Assembly (NCBI GenBank): GCA_000310025.1
Contig: FN649728.1
Coordinates: forward strand, 4,883,129-4,947,128
Length of the DNA stretch: 64,000 nt
Reading direction: 5' to 3'
Source of the DNA: Ectocarpus siliculosus
Lineage: Eukaryota; Sar; Phaeophyceae; Ectocarpales; Ectocarpaceae
Below, in pieces: positions 56,783 through 64,000 of this stretch; position 1 is the stretch's first letter, and each line of letters opens with the position of its first letter. A program made the translations under genes and the position numbers. The notes under the pieces were generated by a model. The model did no database searches, was not told the DNA's origin, and worked only from the letters and a program-made list of their open reading frames with translations.

Positions 56783-59700
56783 CTAACTCGTCTCGGCAAC
56801 TCCACCATTCAACTCGGACTTGGCTGCCGGCGGCTCCACTGTCTCGAGAGGTGCCGGTGGGGGTGTGCTTTCCGCTGTTGTCTCATCCTCTCCCAGCACC
56901 AGAACGTCACCGGCTCGTGCATCGCCACCAGCAACGGCACCTTCATCGCCAGAGAGCAAATCTATCACTTCCCCAGCGGCTTCTTTAGAGGCAACGAAGC
57001 TACCGTCCGCTGTGATTGGACCAGCTTCTTGTGCAGATGCTTTTGCCGTCGCGATCGCTGCTTCCAGTCCCAGGGGTGCACATGCATTGCCTCCCTGCTC
57101 CCAGCTTCGAGAACCCCCCGCTGAATTGTGTCCTGACCAGGCACTCTCCTAAGGAACGACGACATAGTTTTGCACGTCGGTAAACAAAACAAGGCAATTG
57201 TTGTGGGCTCCCAAGCGTTACGACAGACCTCCCTATTTAATGGTGCTAGTCTGGTCTGGTCTCAAATCACCTGCGCATGGTCGTGGGCCGCACCAACATC
57301 AACGTCGCCACTCTGTTCCTCGTCTGAATCGACGATCTCGTACAGGGTGTCTCCTTCATCTTGTCCGCCCCCTCCATCACTGTAGCCGTCGCTATCACCA
57401 TCACTACATGCACGCAATCACGATCGAGGGAGTTAGTAGGCAAATGAGGGGAACAGGGCAAACCAACAAGGGCTAGAACACACCAGACGTCGTGCGCAAC
57501 TGCAGACCTGCACACACAGTACCGGCTCGGCGGAAGGGCAGCAACGACTCAAACAGCTGCTACAACCGACTGCGGTATACGCACCGTACAACGAGGGGGA
57601 TACGCATGCTAGGGACAAAAGCAGCAGCTCCCGATATTTTTGCCAATGCGTCCAACCTATATCGCCAGCCAGCACACACACGTCCATCCAAGCTTTGTCA
57701 CTACTGCTGTAAGAGAATGACTCGAAAAGATATTCGGAGTCTCTGTGGTGTCTACGCGCCGCTATCGCGTGCAAGCACTATTGACAGCAAGTACCTGCCG
57801 CCTCCGCGTCTAGAGCCACTCTCTCCGTCTTCCCCCTGTTCTTCGAAGAACTCACGACGACCTTCATCATCGAGCTCGTGACGCATGTCTTCCACCGCAA
57901 GCTCCTGAGGCGTGGCGATCGGGTATGGCGATCGGGTACGTACATACATACTTTATTTACTGCGAAGCAGAAAAAACACGCTGCAGATGCTGCTTTGAAG
58001 CATCGAAAAGACCGTTGTGAACAGCATCACGTGAAATTTTCCAGCGTACCCATATCGACCCACCAATGGGGAACAGATCGACCCACATGAGGTTGACCAA
58101 ATTGAAGGCAGTTGGGAGCAACCTGCAGGCTCTCGGGCAGAGCTATGTGGGCGTTCTACACTCGGGCACGCCGGGGGCTGTGACCGGAGATGATACCCCC
58201 CATGTTTGCCCATATGGGGGGCATCTGCGCAATACAGAACAGGCCCGAAATCAAGAAAGTCAAATTAAAGAGCTGCGCTTCTCGACTATATTCCTACCAC
58301 TACTTTCGTGAAACAATAACAGTGAGCCTCGACCCGAACTTGGCGTTTCATAATTGCGGGCCCTTTCGGTACCTATGTCATGGATATGGTTTGATGGCTG
58401 GAGGGCCATCCCTGGTAGGTCGGCAGAGATGCCTTGTAGCTTTTAGGGTTCTCAAGTTTACGAACCACAAACCTAGCACCAACCTGGGCATTTTCGGCAA
58501 CCGAGGCTTGGAGACCTTGGAAAGCAGCCCGTGCCGCCTCGGCAGCAGGGTCGCCCGCTTTCGTTTCACAAGGAGGGGCAGCGTTGGTGCCTACATCCGG
58601 CGTATCTCCTTTGATTGTCACAGACGATCCAGCGAAGGCGGTGGGCGCGGTATTCTTCTGCCTCGGAGCAGACGATTCGACCTGATCACAACGTGAGCCA
58701 GGCGAAAGCATCATCCCCGGATCAGAGGGAAAATGGAGTAGGTCGAACAGCGGACGTCAGAGGAGTGCATCACTCGCGCAACGGCGAGTGTGAAAAAGCA
58801 TGTGGGACAGAGAGAAGGGGGTGATTGCGTACAACGGGGACTGCTCGACTAATGAGTAAGTTGAACGTTAACCTGTGATGAGTTTCAGCTATCATCGGAG
58901 AGATCAGCCCTCCTGGTTATCAAAGGTCCATTACTCCAAAACCAAGAAGGTCCCATAGTCGAAAAGGGTGATTCTGGAAATATTTCGTCGAGGGATGTCC
59001 CCCCAGCGTCTCGGTCGGCTTTCACAACCTCCTGGTTGTAGAGCACTCGAGCATTGGAAACCGGACTACACCCCGACCTAGATTGGTACTCTCCAAACCA
59101 TCGACAACCCACCTCCATATGATTGGCCTCACCCTCCCCCTCCACCATCTCTCCGAGCAGCTTGATCTGCTCCGTACGGAAACACGAACGAACGAAAACA
59201 CAGGCATGACACGAATGAGACCAAAAATACGGCGATGGCGCAGAGCAACATTTGAAACGAGATACAAACCGAACTTCATCGAGATGGACAGGAGGTGAGC
59301 TTCTGCGAAGCGATGTACGTGCGTTGGAGAACGTGTCATGCTCTACGGCAAAACCAAGAGCGCAGCGCTTCCAACTTCGGAAAATCGGACATGATATGAG
59401 AAATTCTGTCATACCTTTTCTTGGATGAGTGGCCACAGAGCATCGTCCAAGCTTCCTTTGGCCACTAGGTACTGCACCTTGACCACCGTTGCCTGCCCGA
59501 TCCGGTGACACCGATCTTCCGCCTGCAGTAATTGTGCTGGAGTCCAGTACAACTCCGCGAACACAACTCTTTACGACCACGGAACCAACAACGGCATAGA
59601 AAACGTATTTGGGTCGATGAAAGTCGACTGAAATACAAAGGAGCTCAACAACCTCGAACACGGGTTGTGAATGAATGACGTTGGGAGGAGACTTGAAACA

Positions 59701-62700
59701 AACCGAGTGACTTTTCATTGGTGCCATGATGCGATGCGCACGGTGTTTGTTGCGCACGTGTAGAGGGTAAACCGTTATGATGGCGGTTCTTGGTTGGAAA
59801 ATAAAATGCCTGTGTATAATCGATGCATCGGAGCTGTTGCTGTCAGTTTCGGGGAAAAGGGTACTTCCGATACTTGTAGCAATAATGTGTGATTGCGGGT
59901 GGTGTCCATGATGGGCATCACTCGCGGTCGACACCGGTACATTACACCAAGACGTGCCGTCAAACTGCAGCACACCTACACTGTACCTTGGCGAAGTTCG
60001 TGCAAATGAAAACAAAACGTTGAATGTTCCACCTGTGCTCACCCTCTGATGCTGGCAAGTATACACCGGGTAGACTAGTCAACATGTAAACTTATCAACT
60101 CACCTGCTGGCGGCCGTGAGCGTGATGCCTATCCCAGCAGCTGTGAGCCCCAGAAGAGCCACCCGCACGCTGGGATTGCTCTGGAAAGTGTCAACGAGAT
60201 CTTGCCTGTCCTTCGGCTGCGATTGTGCAATACGGTGCACCACGACGATCGCCAAACACGTGCAAGTCAGGGATTGAAGACTTTGACGCTGTCTCTATTT
60301 TAATGCTTAAACGCAATAACAAGGAAAGCAACCTTCCCGCCGTTTAGGTTCTTGCACTCTACTAATATCAGTAGATGACACCATGAACGGGCGTCCTGTG
60401 TGCTGGCATGTTCAGGTTTGCTACTGCGTGCTGAAACATCGTAGGTCGCAGCAGCCTCAGGAAACAGGCCGTAATCTGCGCCGGAACTCAACATTTGTCA
60501 CAGCCGTGCTCATCGCCACGGACCGTAAGCCCCTGAACGGAGGGTAATCAGCAGTCGCTAGTGGCATCAGTTACTGAAGTCAACCCGCAGTTCAGGAGAA
60601 TGGGGTCAGTGGCGGCGAGCACAAGCAGTACAAGATACAGCGTGTCGGTCTTATTTGCGGATACTTGCGGAGATTGTACAAGCAGGTTTGAGCGCGCGAA
60701 CGCACACACCGCTGCAATAGGGTGTTCTCTAGTGATATCAGTATAATAGAATGCATAAAACCTAGTGCAAAGCAGCCCCTGTCTGACCGCCTGCCGTTTG
60801 GGCTCTTTGGACTCGGAATCTAAACTAGCCTGATGTGATTTTTTATTATATTTCAAACGAGTCGTGTGGAGGTAGATGCGTGAAATGTATGTTCACGCAG
60901 TCTCTACTGCCGCCCTGTGCGATGCCTTCCAACTGGTCTTGTGTGTCTCTTGTGCATTTTCTGGTGGTGCTGCGTTTGCCTTCAAAATTAGTCAACATCA
61001 AAACTATTTTCTGCCATTCCTTAACTCCTTAGTTCAGTTGTCTCGTATGCTTCCACAACACTGCTGTGGCTGCCAACCATTGCTCGGAATTTCTAGAAAC
61101 GCGACGCCACTACCTCTGAGGTTCTACCACAAGAGGCAGGTAGAGCGCTGTCAAGCAAAATCATAACGCAACCGCACCCACTCACCTTGGTGCGGCCATC
61201 GATGCGAATGTATTCCACACGGCCGGTCCTGACCACCGATTGTTCGAGGGCGTCCAGGACATTCCTGTGGTGCGCGAAAACGAGGATCTTCCCCCCAGTC
61301 ATCTCGTCAGCAAGAACATCGGACACATGTCTGCCGGAGCAGCAGCAAGACCGACACCGTGCACGTGAATTTTCAACATCGAACAAACATTCTCCGCAAT
61401 TCTGTTTTGGCTAATTTACTTGTTGAAACCTTTTGCTGGTTTCTGCCTGTCCCGTGCACTGTTTGGAACAGGAGTAGTTTGTCACGGCTTCAAGAAATGA
61501 AAGACGGCACCCTCCTGTCCGAAACGTTCCACCTGGGGTGTTCCATCGTCACCTGATGACAGCAGGGATTTTGGCCGTTCCTGTATTGGCAAACAGTTTC
61601 ATCAGTAGCGACCGCCGTTCCTGCGCCAGCTCCGCTTTGGTCATGTCTGCTACATCTCTAGTGGGCGGCTCAGCCACGTCACCGTTGGTGGAGTCCTGTG
61701 TCGAGGAAGGAACAGTCACTTCCTTCGAGACTGGTGCGGGAGGTAGAGCAGACAGCTTGGTTACTCTCCCTGCTCCAGGACCAACCTGATCAAAATCAAA
61801 GGAAGACACGAAGGATATGAACCCAGTGCCAACGAAAGGCAAGGGTACATGCATGTGCGTCCGAGAGCAATTATTTTTGCAACTTGATGGTGAGAGTTGT
61901 ACATAGGATAGCGCACAGTGGAAAGAATACGATTCTGCGTACATGAATCTGTGTCCGCAAATCCGCCAAGAGGCCCATGGCATGTATTATTCACTACAGC
62001 AGTGCTCGGATTATCTGAAGCAAAGTAGACTGTTGTCACATGAACGTATCAAGCAAGGACGACACCAGACCATTCATCAATACATACCTTGGGCTGGCGA
62101 CCATTTCCTTTTCCCTTCGGCGCATCCGTTCGCGATGGATTTGATGTTTTTGGTCGTGCCACCACTGCTGCAGCACTGGGAGATGCATCCTTCGACTGTA
62201 AAACCAAGGGGAAGAGGCGGGAGGAGAAACCAGTGTCATGACGTCGAGACAAATTTCCGGGAGCTGGACGCTGGTCCTGGCAGCGAAAGCCATTTGGTCG
62301 TAGACAGCAACCATGAGCGAAAAGTAACATACAAAGAGTGCCAAGTGACGACCTGGTTCCTGGCGGCGTGGTAAAGTCTAACTACAAACAGAACACCAAC
62401 TTAAGCGTGTACTGCTGTAATCGCCACAATGGCCAACAAGAGACCTGAAGGGTACAACGGACTTCCCGCAGACTACAGCAGGAGTGCGTGTGTTGCGCGC
62501 GCAACACGTTCGAACACACCTTGGAAAGGTTTGAATTTTCACTGGGTTGGAAACTTGCCGACATGTCCTTGAAATGTATGGGATATTATTGTGGCTTCTT
62601 GTACGAACCCTCTATTCCGTCTATAACAGGTGTGCGAAACGGGTGCGAGAGTGTGTGCAGATCGGACGGAGAGTTGGCACGGGGGTGCGATGAAAATTCA

Positions 62701-63781
62701 CGCGCGAGATGATTGAAATAACGATTGCATGCTGGTCCCAATTCATCATGACTGCGGTAACGGTGCTTCATCTCAACCGACATGTGGTATCATTCAGCAA
62801 TATCCAGACTAACGGCAGCAGCATACTTCAACTTTGGCATCCAACAAGGGTTCAAAAACGAGACAAGCATCGAGCAAGTGCATGGTATGATATGCTTGCC
62901 ATCAAGGGATATTTCTACTAGCAAAATCTCCATCGGCAGGTATTCATGAGTTAGCGCAGCATCATTAGAGGGACATCAACGTGTGCGTCAAAGAGATGCA
63001 GAAACCGCGGACGTCGAGAAACGCGAGATAGAATAGATCGTTCAGATGCGCGCAGTAACCAGCCAACGGCATCATGGAATTCAAATTCCAAATACTTAGG
63101 GTGGATTAGTCCACACTTGAACTTCAACATGACCGCCCGTGGGTAGTGCATTTCGCTCAGGTGGTCTTGAGATTCAACACTTCGTGACCGCAAACAAGTG
63201 GATCACAATGACACCAGGCAATCCTGGTGACAAACGGAGGTACGCTCGCCTGTGAGGAAGCACTACTTCCACTCTCAACGATCTCGCTCGGCTTGTCTGC
63301 GTGCGTCTTTGCCAGGCGTCCAAGGCGTGCGTGATGCCTTGTCGCCAGCACGCTCAGATCTGCGGGTAGCGGCAATCGGAAAGTCGCGCGGTTGCGCACA
63401 AGATTGTCATGTTGGCGCCACGTCCTGACACACAAACTAAGATAATAATCCGGGATGTTTGCAACACTCTTCTTTCTTCGGGTACTGTGGTTTTGAGCCT
63501 CCGAACAATTCCACCCTACAATTGTATTAGCTTTTGCTTCCAGAGCAAATATTAATAAGCCAACCTGAAAACTAGTGATAAGCCAACCTGAATCGACTGG
63601 CGCCGTAGTCTTTAGCCTGTTCTGCACCCGCGAAAGTGAGAGACATGACCACTACAAGCAAACAAACGGGATCACCTTGTTGAAGTTCCCGCCGAGCTCC
63701 TTCGTCTTGAACATGCACCTCCACCAACGAGCGCTGTTTCGGTGGGAGGTGCTTAAGGATGTTCTTCTTCAGCCGTCGGAC
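56783..63781 (-). CDS. SMARCAL1/ZRANB3-like SNF2 annealing helicase, 3' part, 12 exons, N-lobe outside window
   Basis: Minus-strand exons, all phase-compatible: 63781-63676 ([18 protein letters not shown]), 63359-63244, 62195-62088, 61785-61553 ([11 protein letters not shown]), 61330-61186 ([27 protein letters not shown]), 60216-60104 ([20 protein letters not shown]), 59568-59415 ([44 protein letters not shown]), 59166-59113 ([10 protein letters not shown]), 58681-58484, 57904-57795, 57403-57271 and 57094-56783 (stop TAG). The C-terminal helicase lobe is complete, with the arginine-finger motif HRIGQ. The RRLK..LPPKQR link and WPLIQEKIK(V/L)L ending are specific to SMARCAL1-type proteins, which reanneal RPA-coated DNA at stalled forks. 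The last four exons are low-complexity, with acidic [10 protein letters not shown] and VIDLLSGDE, a likely SUMO-interaction motif. An alternative shorter end is 59031-58885. Confidence 0.85.
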
Positions 63782-64000
63782 CTGTCATTCGCAGCCATCA
63801 TCATCATCGTATTCCACGGGACGTGTCAGGTCAGTCCGAGTGTTTGCCATACGTCACCGTGTTCGCTTGACGCAGGTGCGCATTCGTCATTTGTTGAATA
63901 ACAGCTACAACTAGTGCAGCTGGTAATGGTACACAACTTCTCTGCCGGTACAGTAACCGCAAGGTCGGGTTCCACCGGCAGTCAAGCAAAGAACAGAACA

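Noticed and set aside
59290-59367. A possible SNF2 exon reading [13 protein letters not shown]
   Set aside because: The family pattern WPLIQEKIK joins 59415 straight to 59166, and this piece has no acceptable donor.

Overview
This is intron-rich eukaryotic nuclear DNA, roughly 50-55% GC, with canonical GT-AG introns of a few hundred bases to 2.3 kb, single-copy housekeeping genes and a heavy load of decayed transposable elements. No bacterial operons, rRNA or CRISPR arrays are seen. Compact exons in long introns, alanine/proline/glutamine-rich proteins and chromodomain Ty3/gypsy elements would fit a stramenopile alga such as a brown alga, but that is inference. No marker in the window fixes the species.

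Host genes. A complete six-exon cis-prenyltransferase (dehydrodolichyl diphosphate synthase type) occupies about 0.5-5.8 kb on the plus strand. The 3' end of a GT15/KRE2-type mannosyltransferase-like gene, apparently frameshifted, lies at 30.3-31.6 kb. At 34.9-38.0 kb lies a two-WW-domain protein gene whose 5' exons are on the minus strand and whose probable 3' exons are on the plus strand, with matching splice phase, as if an internal inversion had split it. The 3' half of a SMARCAL1/ZRANB3-like SNF2 annealing helicase fills 56.8-63.8 kb on the minus strand and runs off the right edge. These genes have no evident functional link to each other.

Mobile elements dominate 7.8-30.1 kb and 37.9-54.3 kb. 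The main family (called family 1 here) is a chromodomain Ty3/gypsy retrotransposon with LTRs of about 265-277 bp that start TGTGGAC and end GTCTACA. They enclose gag with a CCHC knuckle, protease, reverse transcriptase, RNase H, integrase and a chromodomain. At least five degenerate bodies are present (13.0-16.0 minus, 17.2-25.9 minus, 28.0-30.1 plus, 40.9-48.6 plus, 48.6-54.3 plus), with solo LTRs and nested insertions showing 4-bp target duplications. Nothing here looks capable of autonomous movement: every body has frameshifts, deletions or inversions.

Other repeats are: a second LTR family at 8.2-8.8 and 16.0 kb; three terminal-inverted-repeat elements (7790-8152, 26161-27230 and 47344-48296, the last nested inside family 1); a 1.2-1.5 kb repeat in three head-to-tail copies at 9.08-12.95 kb with dispersed copies at 38.2 and 54.9-55.9 kb; and a low-complexity tract at 20.77-21.44 kb that resembles poorly read cloning-vector sequence.

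Stretches where I see nothing supportable: 5.82-6.48, 6.67-7.78, 16.12-17.24 (apart from one tandem duplication), 27.23-28.03, 32.20-33.77, 39.3-40.37, 54.32-54.87 and 56.0-56.78 kb.
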